Below, one piece after another: positions 1 through 8,530 of a stretch of DNA of 41,245 nt. The DNA comes from an uncultured Rubrobacteraceae bacterium. GTDB taxonomy: Bacteria; Actinomycetota; Rubrobacteria; Rubrobacterales; Rubrobacteraceae. Numbering within the stretch: position 1 is the stretch's first letter; the number at the start of each line of letters is the position of its first letter. The notes under the pieces are model-generated. The model ran no database searches, was not told the DNA's origin, and worked only from the letters and a program-made list of their open reading frames with translations. The DNA lies in NCBI GenBank assembly GCA_902806015.1, contig CADCUZ010000029.1:7186-48430 (forward strand), in the 5' to 3' direction. Made by a program: the position numbers and the translations under genes.

Positions 1-995
1 ACGAGACCGGTGTTCTTGACGTTGCCGTAGGTCGCACGCGCTTCGCCCGTGACCATCGAGTGAATGATGAGAGAACCGTACTCGACGCTGCGGCTCAAGG
101 GGAACCCCTCCCCTGCGAGCAGCTTGCGGCGGGTCTCGGCGTAGGCGGTCAGGTTCTCCTCGCTGCGCCGGAGATACTCGTCGACGGGCACGTCGTAGCG
201 CTCGATTAGCTCGTCGTCTTTGAGAAAGTACGGCACGTACTCGGCGTTGTGCTCGCTCGACTCCGTGACGAAGAAGCCGAAACGCCGCATCAGCTCGAAG
301 CGGACCTTGTCCTTCTCGTAGACTTCCGGGTCCCCCATCGCCGCGAAGAGCCGCGGGTAGGCGTCCTCGCCGCCGACTTCTAGGCGGGTCATCCAGGCGA
401 TGTGGTTGATGCCGGCGCATTCGAAGACCAGCTCCTCGCGGTCGACGCCGATGTAGAGGCTTATCTCCCGCGCCGTGTGGGGTACGCTGTGGCAGAGCCC
501 CACGCTGTTCAGCTTGGGGTGGGCCGTGTACAGCGCCTCCATCAAGATGCCCATGGGGTTCGTGTAGTTGAGGAGCAAGGCCTCCGGGCAGACGTCCTCC
601 ATGTCGCGGGCGAGGTCGAGGACGAACGGGATCGTCCTGAGGCCGCGGAAGATGCCGCCGATGCCCATCGAGTCGGCGATGGTCTGCTTGAGGCCGTACT
701 TGCGGGGGATGTCGAAGTCCAGCAGGGTCGCCTCGTGCATCCCGATCTGGACGGCGTTGATGACGAAGTCCGCCCCGTCGAGCGCCGTCCGCCTCTCTGC
801 GCACACCTCGACCTTCGCGCCGGCCCCGAGCCGCCCCGAGGTCCACCGGGCCATCATGCCGGCGGTCTCCAGGCGCTCGGGGTCTACGTCGTGCAGGGCG
901 ATGGTCGTCCCCCCCAAAGCCGGGAACGAGAGGATGTCCGTCAACAGGTTCTTGGTAAAGACGACGCTCCCCGCGCCGACAAAGGAGATCTTCAA
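1..995 (-). CDS. melA: GH4 alpha-galactosidase/alpha-glucosidase family (MelA-like), 3' end beyond window
   Basis: Family GH4 hydrolases cleave glycosides by an NAD+- and Mn2+-dependent oxidation-elimination route that passes through a 3-keto sugar, rather than by ordinary acid/base hydrolysis. About 331 residues are visible of the usual 430-450; the C-terminus is cut by the left edge. The N-terminal Rossmann loop FVGAGSVVF is at residues 5-13, NYTNPM at about 143-148, the metal-binding Cys-His pair (GLCHS) at 168-169, and the second metal His in AGINH at 198. The stretch FFVTESSEHNAEY is typical of MelA-type members. The start is TTG at 995, preceded by GAGGGG on the minus strand; the upstream ATG is in another frame and hits a stop. 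It is divergent from the DUF624 gene across 133 bp. Whether the substrate is alpha-galactoside or alpha-glucoside cannot be decided here. Confidence 0.92.
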   Translation of the reverse strand, partial: MKISFVGAGSVVFTKNLLTDILSFPALGGTTIALHDVDPERLETAGMMARWTSGRLGAGAKVEVCAERRTALDGADFVINAVQIGMHEATLLDFDIPRKYGLKQTIADSMGIGGIFRGLRTIPFVLDLARDMEDVCPEALLLNYTNPMGILMEALYTAHPKLNSVGLCHSVPHTAREISLYIGVDREELVFECAGINHIAWMTRLEVGGEDAYPRLFAAMGDPEVYEKDKVRFELMRRFGFFVTESSEHNAEYVPYFLKDDELIERYDVPVDEYLRRSEENLTAYAETRRKLLAGEGFPLSRSVEYGSLIIHSMVTGEARATYGNVKNTGL

Positions 996-1128
996 GGCGT
1001 TACCCCTCTTCGTTGCGTCCCGGTTCCGCGTTCCATGTCGGCCATCATCTCACGCGGACCGTCCCGGCGGCGCGGGGTCTCCGGTCCCGCGCTGTGCGGC
1101 CCGCCGCCCTGCGGGATAATGGTCGGCG

Positions 1129-1734
1129 ATGAGCATTCTGGACAGCAGGGTCTACAGGTGGTCCGAAGTCGCCGCCGACTTCTTCTTGCTCAACCTGATG
1201 TGGCTGTTGGCGTGTTTGCCCGTGGTGACGGCCCCTCCCGCGACGGCGGCGATGTTCGCGGTCGTGCGCGACCGGGTGAGGGGCAAGGAGACGGGCGTCC
1301 TGCGGGCGTTTGTGCTGCGTTTCCGGCAAAACTTCGTTCAGGGCCTCGTGGTGGGAGGGCTCTGGGCGCTCTTCGGCGGGACGCTCTTCCTGGACTTTCT
1401 CGTCGCCAACCAGCTCTCCGGCGGCGCTCAGGTGGTCATGAGGTCGCTGCTGGTGCTGGCGAGCATCCTCTACGCGCTGGCCTCCGTCTTCCTCTTCCCC
1501 GTCATGGTGCATTACGAGACGAGGTGGACCGCCATCCCGAAGAACGCGCTGCTGCTCGCCGTCGGCCGGCTCCCCACGGCGCTCGTGTGCCTGCTGATCT
1601 CGGCGGTGATGGCGACGCTAACCCTTATCCTGCCGGTCCTCGGCCTGATCTCGGGCAGCCTCACCGCCTACGCCGTCTACCGCCTCTGCGACCGCGAGTT
1701 CAGAAAGATAGACGCTACAGGCGGTGACGTCTAG
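1129..1734 (+). CDS. DUF624 (YesL family) membrane protein
   Basis: A 201-residue polytopic membrane protein of the DUF624/YesL family, whose members usually sit beside ABC sugar transporters and glycosidases; the biochemical role is unknown. Hydrophobic segments lie at roughly residues 18-40, 70-92, 103-130 and 145-178. The N-terminal block with MWLLACLPVVTAPPATAAMF, the internal FRQNFVQGL and the C-terminal FRKIDA resemble family members. It is the only plus-strand gene in the first 10 kb and ends 6 bp before the convergent stop of the sugar isomerase. No transporter is visible in the window; if one exists it probably lies to the left, beyond the GH4 gene. Start ATG at 1129. Confidence 0.8.
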   Translation: MSILDSRVYRWSEVAADFFLLNLMWLLACLPVVTAPPATAAMFAVVRDRVRGKETGVLRAFVLRFRQNFVQGLVVGGLWALFGGTLFLDFLVANQLSGGAQVVMRSLLVLASILYALASVFLFPVMVHYETRWTAIPKNALLLAVGRLPTALVCLLISAVMATLTLILPVLGLISGSLTAYAVYRLCDREFRKIDATGGDV

Positions 1735-1740
1735 CCGGGC

Positions 1741-2496
1741 CTACCCCGCGCTCAACTGGCGCATGGCCCGAAGGCTGATCTCGACGTCCTCCATCGCGAC
1801 CCTCGGGTTGTCCTGCTCCGCGATGTACCACCCGGCCCCCGCCTCTTCGGCGACCTCCAGGAGCCGCGGCCAGGGCATGGTGCCTTCTCCGACGGGTAGA
1901 TCCGATCGGGTCTCGTCGGGGGCCATGTCCTTGAGGTGGACGAGGGAGACGCGGCCCGCGAGGTCCCGCAGCACGGCCTCGGGGTTGCTCCCGCCGTACT
2001 TTACCCAGTAGAGGTCGAGCTCGAGGTGGACGAGGTCCGGGTCCGTCTCCCGGACGAGCACGTCCCACATCGTGGTCTCGCCGAGGCGGGCGAACTCGAA
2101 GTCGTGGTTGTGGTAGCAGAACGTGACACCCCCCTCCCGGCAGAGCCCCGCCCAGCGGTTAAAGTCCGCGGCGAGCCGGGCTACCTCCCCCTCGTCGACG
2201 CGGCGCTCAGGCGGGGCTATCGGGACGGCGGCGTGGGCTGAGCCGAGCGTCCGCATCTCGGCGACCACCGCCTCCGGGTCTTCCTCCCAGGCGCTCAAGG
2301 GGACGTGGGCGCCGGCGGCGCGCATCCCGAGGTCGTCGAGGAGGGTGCGGAGATCTTCGGGGGAGAGGCCGCCGTAGCCGGCGAACTCGACGGCCGGGTA
2401 GCCCATCTCGGCCAGCCGGCGCAAAGTGCCTGGCATGTCCCCGGCCGTGTGCTCCCGGACCGTGTAGAGCTGCAGCGCTATCTGGTCCTCTCTCAC
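1741..2496 (-). CDS. Sugar phosphate isomerase/epimerase-like TIM-barrel protein
   Basis: A 251-residue protein of the xylose-isomerase-like TIM-barrel family (AP_endonuc_2 fold). Members isomerise or epimerise sugars, or act on 3-keto-sugars by elimination or hydration, usually with a divalent metal. Likely metal and catalytic positions are in YHNHDFEF (about 128-135), LELDLYW (158-164), LVHLKDM (185-191) and IAEQD (225-229). The start is GTG at 2496 with AGGAGG seven bases upstream. It lies 49 bp downstream of a broken Gfo/Idh/MocA gene on the same strand and is probably the last gene of that operon. Pairing with Gfo/Idh dehydrogenases and ThuA proteins suggests a role in oxidised-sugar catabolism. 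The substrate is unknown. Confidence 0.85.
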   Translation of the reverse strand: MREDQIALQLYTVREHTAGDMPGTLRRLAEMGYPAVEFAGYGGLSPEDLRTLLDDLGMRAAGAHVPLSAWEEDPEAVVAEMRTLGSAHAAVPIAPPERRVDEGEVARLAADFNRWAGLCREGGVTFCYHNHDFEFARLGETTMWDVLVRETDPDLVHLELDLYWVKYGGSNPEAVLRDLAGRVSLVHLKDMAPDETRSDLPVGEGTMPWPRLLEVAEEAGAGWYIAEQDNPRVAMEDVEISLRAMRQLSAG

Positions 2497-2545
2497 GCTT
2501 TGCCTCCTGTGTTCTTGGGTCGTACGGGCGTCGTCGGTTTGCGGC

Positions 2546-3654
2546 TCACGCGGCGGCCCAGAACGCGTTCTCCGCCGGCAGCGGCGCGGGGCGCGCGAAG
2601 GAGCTCTCTATCTCCACGTGGCGCCCGTTGTCGGAGGCCTCGTGGAAGGCGTGCATTACCTCGAGGACGTGGTAGCCGAGCTCTCCGGTGGCCCTGTGCG
2701 GTTCGCCCGAGCGCATCGCGCGGGCAAGGTCCATCAGGCCGATGCCGCGGCTGTTCTGCGCGTGGTTGTGGGTCAGGGGGACGTCCGTTCACTCCTTGCC
2801 GCCGGCCTTCCACAGGCGCACGTGGCCGCCGAACGTGTTCGGGTCGGGCACCATGAGGGAGCCCTCGGTGCCGAAGATCTCGATGCTCGGGACGTACTCC
2901 GTCCAGACGTCGAAGCTGGTGATGATGGTCCCGACGCAGCCGCTCTCGAAGTCCATCACGCCGGTCACGTGGGTGGGGGTGTTTACCCCTATCTTTGTCC
3001 CGTACTTCGGCTCGCTGGTGACGGTCCTCTCGGGGAAGGTGGCGCGCGCCGAGCCCGTCACGCGACGGACGGGGCCGACGAGGGTCGCGAGCGCGGTGAG
3101 GTAGTAAGGCCCCATGTCGAACATCGGGCCGGCGCCGTGCTGGTAGAAAAAGTTCGGGTCGGGGTGCCAGTCCTCGGGCCCGTGGTTCATCATGCGGGCG
3201 GTGGCGGCGACCGGCTCCCCGATGGCGCCGTCGTCTATAAGCTTGCGGCAGGTCTGCAGGCCGCCGCCGAAAAAGGTGTCGGGGGCGCAGCCGATCCTGA
3301 GGTTCCGCTCCCCGGCCTCCGAGAGCATCCGCCTGGCGTCCCCGAGCTCGATGGCGAGCGGCTTCTCCGTGTGGACGGAGATCCCCCCCTCAACGCCGCC
3401 AGAGAGACCGTGTGGTGCGCCTGCGGCACCGTCAGGTTCAGGACGACGTCCACCCCTCCCCCTTCGAGAAGGTCGGCGACGCCCCCGGAGCGGGGCACGC
3501 CGTATTGCGCGGCCTTCTCCCGCGCCCGCTCCTCGTCGAGGTCCGCGCAGGCGACCACCTCGAGGTCCTCAGAGGCGCTGCAGTTCTCCAAATAAATGTC
3601 GCTGATCTTGCCGCACCCGATTACGCCGACCTTCACCGCCGCGTCTTCGCCCAT
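2546..3654 (-). pseudogene. Gfo/Idh/MocA oxidoreductase, interrupted by a frameshift and an in-frame TGA
   Basis: An NAD(P)-dependent sugar dehydrogenase of the Gfo/Idh/MocA family that cannot be read in one frame. The start ATG at 3654 has AAGGAGG eight bases upstream, and the Rossmann segment VGVIGCGKI is intact. Around 3385-3392 the frame is lost next to a run of seven G (minus strand): the expected ...[16 protein letters not shown]... needs one more base. The catalytic TEKPLA and everything after it lies in the shifted frame. That frame runs to a TGA at 2789-2791, where relatives would have Trp (GGKE*TDVPLTHNH), and then continues in the same frame to the true stop at 2546. Both lesions can be repaired by single-base changes, so recent decay or sequence errors are both possible. 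The reassembled protein would be about 368 residues, normal for the family. Confidence 0.85.
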
Positions 3655-3673
3655 GACAACGTCCTCCTTTTGT

Positions 3674-3732
3674 AGGTTCTGGGCTTTGAGGTTCTTGGCA
3701 AAAAACCTCAGGGCCTGATGCCTCTAGGCCTT
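3674..3732. repeat. Heptad-phased inverted element 1 (AGG/CCT type)
   Basis: Lies between the broken thuA and broken idh genes. AGG/GGG starts recur at 3674, 3681, 3689 and 3696 (spacing 7, 8, 7). The complementary CCT recurs at 3706, 3714, 3721 and 3729 (8, 7, 8), so the two arms can pair around a short A-rich centre (TGAGGTT facing AACCTCA). It belongs to the same family as the elements near 5563, 14095, 19952 and 41065. Confidence 0.6.
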
Positions 3733-3736
3733 CTCC

Positions 3737-4381
3737 TTATCTGCTCGCCCACAGCATGCCGCGCTGGACGAGCTCCTTCGCTTCGGGCACGTCGAAGTCC
3801 TTGGCGACGTGGCCGAGGGAGCTGTAGAAGACGCGTCCCTGGCCCCACTGGCGCTTCCAGACGACGGGGATCACGTTTCCTTCGATCCAGGGGGTGTGCT
3901 CGCCGGAGAAGGTAGTGGTCGCGAGGACCTCGTTTGCGGGGTCGACGTGCATGTAGTACTGCTCGGAGTGCATCTTGAAGTCTCTGAGACCCGCGGTTAT
4001 GGGGTCCTCGTGGTTGGTGATGTTCACCGTGTAGTCGATGATGTTGCCCGGGTGGGCGACCCACTGGCCGCCGACCATGAACTGGTAGTTGATGCTCTCG
4101 CGGAACGAGTCGGCCATGCCGCCGTGCCAGCCGGCGAGGCCCGCCCCGCCCTCGACCGCGCCGATAAGGCCCCTTCTCCTGCTCCTCGGTGATGGTGCCC
4201 ATCGTCCAGATCGGGACTATAAGGTCGAGCAGCGCATCTTCTCCTGGTCGAGGTAGGAGTCGAGGGTCTTCGAGATCTCGACCTCGTAGCCTTTGTCTTC
4301 CAGGAAGGGGGCGAAGATCCTGGCGCACTTCTCGGGCTCGTGGCCTTCCCAGCCGCCGCAGACGAAGAGCGCGGACTTCAC
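3737..4381 (-). pseudogene. ThuA-domain protein with two compensating frameshifts
   Basis: A ThuA-like (trehalose-utilisation) protein of about 215 residues spread over three frames. The start GTG at 4381 overlaps the upstream dehydrogenase stop (GTGA), so it was translationally coupled. The first frame gives KSALFVCGGWEGHEPEKC and onward to LDQEKM. Near 4230 one base is missing (the reading resumes as [12 protein letters not shown]). Near 4170 one extra G in GAAGGGG restores the original frame ([18 protein letters not shown]). The rest, [15 protein letters not shown] to WASR, is intact. The two indels of opposite sign fit sequence error or a decaying gene. ThuA proteins act with Gfo/Idh dehydrogenases on 3-keto-disaccharides in rhizobia (ThuA/ThuB); the role here is inferred from that. 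Confidence 0.85.
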
Positions 4382-5490
4382 ACGGCCTCCCTCTCGGCGA
4401 CCTCCCGCAGGGAGACCTCGCGGTTCTCCAAGGCCGAGGCGTAGCAGGCGTCGATGATGCGGGCGCGGTCGAGGCCGTCGTCCCCGTACTGCCCCGCCCA
4501 CCCGCCGGCCCGGAGGGTCTCGACGAAGCGGCGGACCACGGCGTAGTGGCCCTCGCGGGGCTGTATCTCGGGCGTCACCACGGCGGGCACCCCCGCGACG
4601 TCGGTGAAGATGCGCACGGTGTCCGCGGTGCCGTAGTTCCTCACCTTCATCTCCGCGCCGCCCTCCGTGCCGTAGAGGGTGACGCCGAAGTCGTCGCTCG
4701 ACTCGCGGTAGACCGCCCAGCCGGCCTCCAGGTTCAGCGTGGCGTCCCCGGAGAGGCGGATAAAGGCCGTCGCCAGGTCCTCGACCTCGTATGGGTCCTC
4801 GCCCTGCATGAGCCCGAAGTCGCTTCGGCCGCCCCGGCCGCGGGGGCCGAGCTCGGCGTAGGTCGCGCAGCTCACGCTCTGGACCTCGGGATCTCCCATA
4901 AGGAAGAGGGCCATGTCGATCATGTGCACCCCGAGGTCTATGAGGGGGCCGCCGCCGGCCATCTCCTTGCTGGTGAACCAGCCGCCCATGCCCGGGATGC
5001 CGTTGCGGCGCATCCAGGTAGCCTTGGCGTGGTAGATCCTGCCCAAGTTCCCCTCCTCGACGTGCCGCTTGAGCGCCTGCACGTCCCCCCGCTCGCGCTG
5101 GGTGAAGGCCACGTGGACCGCCCTGTCGGCCTCCCTGGCGGCCCGCACGATCCCCTCCGCCTCGGCCCCCGTCCGCGCGAGCGGCTTCTCGCAGAGCACG
5201 TGCCTGCCCCCCTTGAGCGCCGCGATGGCGATGGGGGCGTGCAGGTGGTTCGGCGCCCCGATGCTCACCACGTCCAGATCGTCGCGGGCGACGAGCTCCT
5301 CCCAACTCTCGTGGAGGTTCTGGACCCCGTAACGCCCGCCGAGCTCCCGCAGCCGCTCCCCCTCCATCCCGGCGAGCGCCACCGCCTCGACGTTCGGCAT
5401 CCTCACGAAGTTCTTCAGATGCTGCTCGCCCGCGTAGCCGAGCCCAACGACCCCGACGCGCAGCGGCCTCGTGTTCACATCCCTCTGCAA
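4378..5490 (-). CDS. Gfo/Idh/MocA family NAD(P)-dependent sugar dehydrogenase
   Basis: A 370-residue oxidoreductase. The N-terminal Rossmann fold carries VGVVGLGYAG (about 12-21). The cofactor-side catalytic motif CEKPLA is near residue 105, and LIDLGVHMIDMALFLMG supplies the conserved Asp/His of the C-terminal alpha/beta domain. Family members oxidise or reduce hydroxyls of sugars, inositols and glycosides. TTG at 5490 is chosen as start because GGAGG lies six bases upstream; a longer reading to 5556 lacks homology, and the GTG a few codons in is a fallback. Its stop overlaps the start of the broken thuA. A heptad element fills part of the 97-bp gap to the upstream thuA gene. Confidence 0.88.
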   Translation of the reverse strand: MQRDVNTRPLRVGVVGLGYAGEQHLKNFVRMPNVEAVALAGMEGERLRELGGRYGVQNLHESWEELVARDDLDVVSIGAPNHLHAPIAIAALKGGRHVLCEKPLARTGAEAEGIVRAAREADRAVHVAFTQRERGDVQALKRHVEEGNLGRIYHAKATWMRRNGIPGMGGWFTSKEMAGGGPLIDLGVHMIDMALFLMGDPEVQSVSCATYAELGPRGRGGRSDFGLMQGEDPYEVEDLATAFIRLSGDATLNLEAGWAVYRESSDDFGVTLYGTEGGAEMKVRNYGTADTVRIFTDVAGVPAVVTPEIQPREGHYAVVRRFVETLRAGGWAGQYGDDGLDRARIIDACYASALENREVSLREVAEREAV

Positions 5491-5562
5491 ACCATCCTCC
5501 AGTATCCTAATTCTCGTTAACTCCTGCGGGAAACACGCCCTCCGGCCCGCCGCCAACAGAAA

Positions 5563-5590
5563 CCCTAATACCTAGTGCCTGTAGCCTCTA
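5563..5590. repeat. Heptad-phased element 2 (single arm)
   Basis: CCT occurs at 5564, 5571, 5578 and 5585, exactly seven bases apart, with the other four positions variable. On the minus strand it reads TAG followed by three AGGnnnn units. The TAG (5588-5590) is the stop codon of the ThuA gene above, so the array begins at that stop. No second arm was found nearby. Confidence 0.65.
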
Positions 5591-6298
5591 CTCCAGCGGG
5601 TCCGTGTGGCCGTAGGTCGGCGTAGCGCCCGAGACCGGGGCGGCCCAGCGGACGGCGTTCTGTATGACGCGCAGGACGTCCGGGTTGTGGTACGAGGGGT
5701 TCTCCTCGTGGCCGGGGCGGAAGTAGAAGATCCTGCCCGAGCCCCGCCTGTAGCAGAGGCCGCTCCTGAAGACCTCCCCCCCGTCGAACCAGCTCACGAA
5801 GACGAGCTCGTCGGGCTCCGGCACGTCGAAGTGCTCGCCGTACATCTCCTCTTCGAGCTCGATGTACTCCCCGATGCCCTCGGCTATGGGGTGCCCGGGG
5901 GCCACGACCCAGAGCCTCTCCCTGGCGTCGTGGCGCCACTTCAGGTCGCACGTCGTCCCCATGAGCTTTCTAAAGATCTTGGAGAAGTGCCCCGAGTGGA
6001 GGACGACGAGCCCCATGCCCCCGAGCACCCGTTCGTGCACCCGGCCTACCACCTCGTCGGAGACCTCGTCGTGGGCGATGTGCCCCCACCAGAGGAGCAC
6101 GTCCGTCGAGTCGAGCGCCTCCGCCGTCAGCCCGTGCTCGGGCTCGTCCAGGGTGGCCGTGCGGACGCTGAAGCCGTCCTTCCCGAGCGCCGCCGCGAGG
6201 GCCGCGTGGATGCCGTCGGGGTATATCTTGGCGACGTTCTCGTCGCCCTTTTCGTGCCTGAACTCGTTCCAGACTGTCACCCGCAAGCCTTCAGCCAA
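5588..6298 (-). CDS. ThuA-domain protein (class-I amidotransferase-like fold)
   Basis: An intact 236-residue ThuA-family protein. Features: [25 protein letters not shown] at the N-terminus, [14 protein letters not shown] near residue 80, [14 protein letters not shown] at about 97-110, [14 protein letters not shown], and [16 protein letters not shown] near the C-terminus. Several conserved His residues suggest metal or keto-sugar binding. ThuA works with the Gfo/Idh enzyme ThuB in trehalose catabolism of rhizobia, and the same pairing is seen here. The TTG start at 6298 directly abuts the upstream dehydrogenase stop (TAG TTG) with a G-rich ribosome site inside that gene; the GTG a few codons later is an alternative. 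The stop codon lies in heptad element 2. Confidence 0.88.
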   Translation of the reverse strand: MAEGLRVTVWNEFRHEKGDENVAKIYPDGIHAALAAALGKDGFSVRTATLDEPEHGLTAEALDSTDVLLWWGHIAHDEVSDEVVGRVHERVLGGMGLVVLHSGHFSKIFRKLMGTTCDLKWRHDARERLWVVAPGHPIAEGIGEYIELEEEMYGEHFDVPEPDELVFVSWFDGGEVFRSGLCYRRGSGRIFYFRPGHEENPSYHNPDVLRVIQNAVRWAAPVSGATPTYGHTDPLE

Positions 6299-7465
6299 CT
6301 AGATCCCCCCGTATTCCGGTCTCGTCCATCCGCCGCCCTCGGCGCTCTTCTCGACGGCGTCGAGGACCGCCTGGCAGCGGTAGGCGTCCTCGAAGGTCGG
6401 GGAGGGGCTCCTGCCGGCCGCTATCCCGTCCATCAGGTCCTTCATGGTGTGCACGAAGGTGTGCTCGTAGCCGATGATGTGCCCCGGCGGCCACCACGCC
6501 CCAGCGAAGGGATGGTCAAGCTCCGTCACGTTTACGGTGCGAAAACCCTGCACGTCCGCGTCGTCCTCGACAAAAAAGACCTCGAGCTCGTTCATCCGCT
6601 CCAGGTTGAAGGCGACGCTGCCAAGGGAGCCGTTGATCTCGAACGCGTTCTTGTTGCGCCGGCCCGCCGCGAAGCGCGTGGCCTCGAAGGTGCCCATCGC
6701 CCCGTTCTCGAAGCGCGCGAGAAAGGCCGCGGCGTCGTCCACCGTCACCTCGCCCGTCTCGGCGCCCCCGCTCGCCGAGAGGCCGCCGCCCGCGCCCGCC
6801 TCCTCGAGCGGACGCTCCTTGATGAACGTCTGCGTCATCCCGACTACCTCTGAGATCCCGCCGACGAGGAACTGCGAGAGGTCGATGATGTGCGCCCCTA
6901 TGTCCCCGAGGGCGCCAGATCCGGCGAGCTCTTTCTTCAGGCGCCAGATCAGGGGAAACTGGGGGTCCATGATGAAGTCCTGCAGGTACGTCGCCCGCCA
7001 GTGGCGTATGGTCCCGAGCCGCCCCTCCTCGATAAGCTTCTTCGCGAGCTGCACCGCCGGCGCCCGGCGGTAGTTGAAGCAGACGGCGTTGATGGTCCCG
7101 GCCTCTCTCGCGACCGTCACCATCTCCTTCGCCTCGGCGAGCGAGTTCGCGAGCGGCTTCTCGCACAGGACGTGCTTGCCCGCTTCGAGTGCTGCAAGCA
7201 CGATCTCGCGGTGCGTGTTCCCCGGCGTCACGACGTCCACGAGCCCCACGTCGTCGCGCGCTATCAGCGTGCGGTAGTCCGTCTCGTAAGACTCCCAGCC
7301 TAAGGTGCCGGCGGCCTCCCTGACCCCGGCCTCGTCCCGGCCGGCTATCGCGACCATCCTCGGCACGGGGTCGACCTCGAAGAAGCGGGGCAGTTGGCGG
7401 TAGGCGTTTGAGTGGGCGCGGCCCATGAACTTGTAGCCGACGAGGCCTACCCCGATCTCGGCCAT
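6299..7465 (-). CDS. Gfo/Idh/MocA family sugar dehydrogenase
   Basis: A 388-residue member with nucleotide-binding motif GLVGYKFMGRAH (7-18), catalytic CEKPLA (Lys103) and GDIGAHIIDLSQFLVGG with His192. The N-terminal GYKFMGRAHS is typical of the subgroup found beside xylose-isomerase-like TIM-barrel proteins. Start ATG at 7465 overlaps the upstream isomerase stop by one base (TAATG), which implies translational coupling and probably a joint pathway. The ThuA gene follows with no gap. A much longer reading frame extends upstream to 8398, but it only shadows the isomerase gene. Substrate unknown; oxidation of a sugar or glycoside hydroxyl is the safe statement. Confidence 0.92.
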   Translation of the reverse strand: MAEIGVGLVGYKFMGRAHSNAYRQLPRFFEVDPVPRMVAIAGRDEAGVREAAGTLGWESYETDYRTLIARDDVGLVDVVTPGNTHREIVLAALEAGKHVLCEKPLANSLAEAKEMVTVAREAGTINAVCFNYRRAPAVQLAKKLIEEGRLGTIRHWRATYLQDFIMDPQFPLIWRLKKELAGSGALGDIGAHIIDLSQFLVGGISEVVGMTQTFIKERPLEEAGAGGGLSASGGAETGEVTVDDAAAFLARFENGAMGTFEATRFAAGRRNKNAFEINGSLGSVAFNLERMNELEVFFVEDDADVQGFRTVNVTELDHPFAGAWWPPGHIIGYEHTFVHTMKDLMDGIAAGRSPSPTFEDAYRCQAVLDAVEKSAEGGGWTRPEYGGI

Positions 7466-8466
7466 TACTCCTCCCTCGCGAACGCGGCGTCGAAGGCCAC
7501 GGTGGACGGCGTGAAGTCTATGCGGCGGGTAAAGGCCAGGGCCTCCGGCGCCCCCCAGTCGCGGTCCATGCCGGAGTCCTCCCACTCGATGGAGAGGGGC
7601 CCCTCGTAGCCGACGCGGTTGAGGGCCCGGACCACGGACTCGAAGTCCACGTCGCCGTGGCCCGGGGAGACAAAGTCCCACCCACGCTCGGCCTCCCCGA
7701 ACTCCAGGTGCGAGGCGAGTATGGAGCGCCGCCCGTCCAGCGCCTTGCGGGAGTCCTTTACGTGGAAGTGGTAGATGCGGTCGGCGAACTCCTCGATAAA
7801 CCGCGCCGAGTCGAGGAACTGGTGGGCGAAATGGCTTGGGTCGAAGTTTATGCCGAAGCCCTCGCGGTTCCCGATCGCCTCCAGGGCCTTCCTCGTGGTG
7901 ACGAAGTCGTAGGCGATCTCCGTTGGGTGCACCTCGAGGCCCCACCTGACGCCCTCCGCGTCGAAGACGTCTATTATCGGGTTCCACCGTTCGGCGAAGT
8001 CCTCGTAGCCGCGCTCTATCTCGGCGAAGTCGTTGGGCGGAAAGGAGTAGAGCTTGCTCCAGATGCTCGAACCCGTGAACCCGTTGACCTGCGTCACCCC
8101 GAACTTCGCGGCGGCCCTCGCCGTATCCTTTATCTTCTCCGCCGCGCGCTGGCGCACCCCTTCGGGGTCCCCGTCCCCCCAGACGTCGGGCGGGACTGTG
8201 GCCTCGTGTCGCCCGTCTATGGGATCGCAGACGGCCTGGCCGACGAGGTGGTTGCTTATGGCCCAGCAACCCAGGTTGTTCTTTCGCAGGATCTCCCACC
8301 GACCCTCGACGTAGCCCTCCTCCGAGAGCGCCCGGTCCACGTCGAAGTGGTCCCCCCAGCACGCGAGCTCGAGCCCGTCGAAGCCCCACTCGCCGCACTT
8401 TCTCGCGAGCTCCTCGAGCGGCAGGTCAGCCCACTGCCCCGTAAACAGCGTTACCGGTCTCGCCAA
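7465..8466 (-). CDS. Sugar phosphate isomerase/epimerase-like TIM-barrel protein
   Basis: A 333-residue xylose-isomerase-like TIM-barrel protein. Likely metal and catalytic positions are in [32 protein letters not shown] and [12 protein letters not shown] (Glu-Asp-His-Glu pattern of the family). The start TTG at 8466 gives [15 protein letters not shown], with AGGAGAGGG upstream; the reading frame continues further upstream only as a shadow of the next gene. It is coupled to the downstream Gfo/Idh gene by a TAATG overlap. Such pairs occur in inositol, levoglucosan-type and 3-keto-glycoside pathways, where the isomerase-like partner acts on the oxidised sugar. The assignment to any one pathway is inference. 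Confidence 0.88.
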   Translation of the reverse strand: MARPVTLFTGQWADLPLEELARKCGEWGFDGLELACWGDHFDVDRALSEEGYVEGRWEILRKNNLGCWAISNHLVGQAVCDPIDGRHEATVPPDVWGDGDPEGVRQRAAEKIKDTARAAAKFGVTQVNGFTGSSIWSKLYSFPPNDFAEIERGYEDFAERWNPIIDVFDAEGVRWGLEVHPTEIAYDFVTTRKALEAIGNREGFGINFDPSHFAHQFLDSARFIEEFADRIYHFHVKDSRKALDGRRSILASHLEFGEAERGWDFVSPGHGDVDFESVVRALNRVGYEGPLSIEWEDSGMDRDWGAPEALAFTRRIDFTPSTVAFDAAFAREE

Positions 8467-8530
8467 AATACCCTCTCCTCCTTCTCGCCTCTCCCGCGCG
8501 GGCCTGGACCTCGCGGCCCTCCCCCACAGC

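Noticed and set aside
402..1727. A 441-codon plus-strand frame opposite the GH4 gene
   Set aside because: Antisense shadow of GH4; composition is low-complexity and no motif is present.
6299..8398. A 699-codon minus-strand open frame
   Set aside because: Only the last 388 codons code for the Gfo/Idh protein; the upstream half is Arg/Gly/Pro-rich and overlaps the well-supported isomerase gene in another frame.
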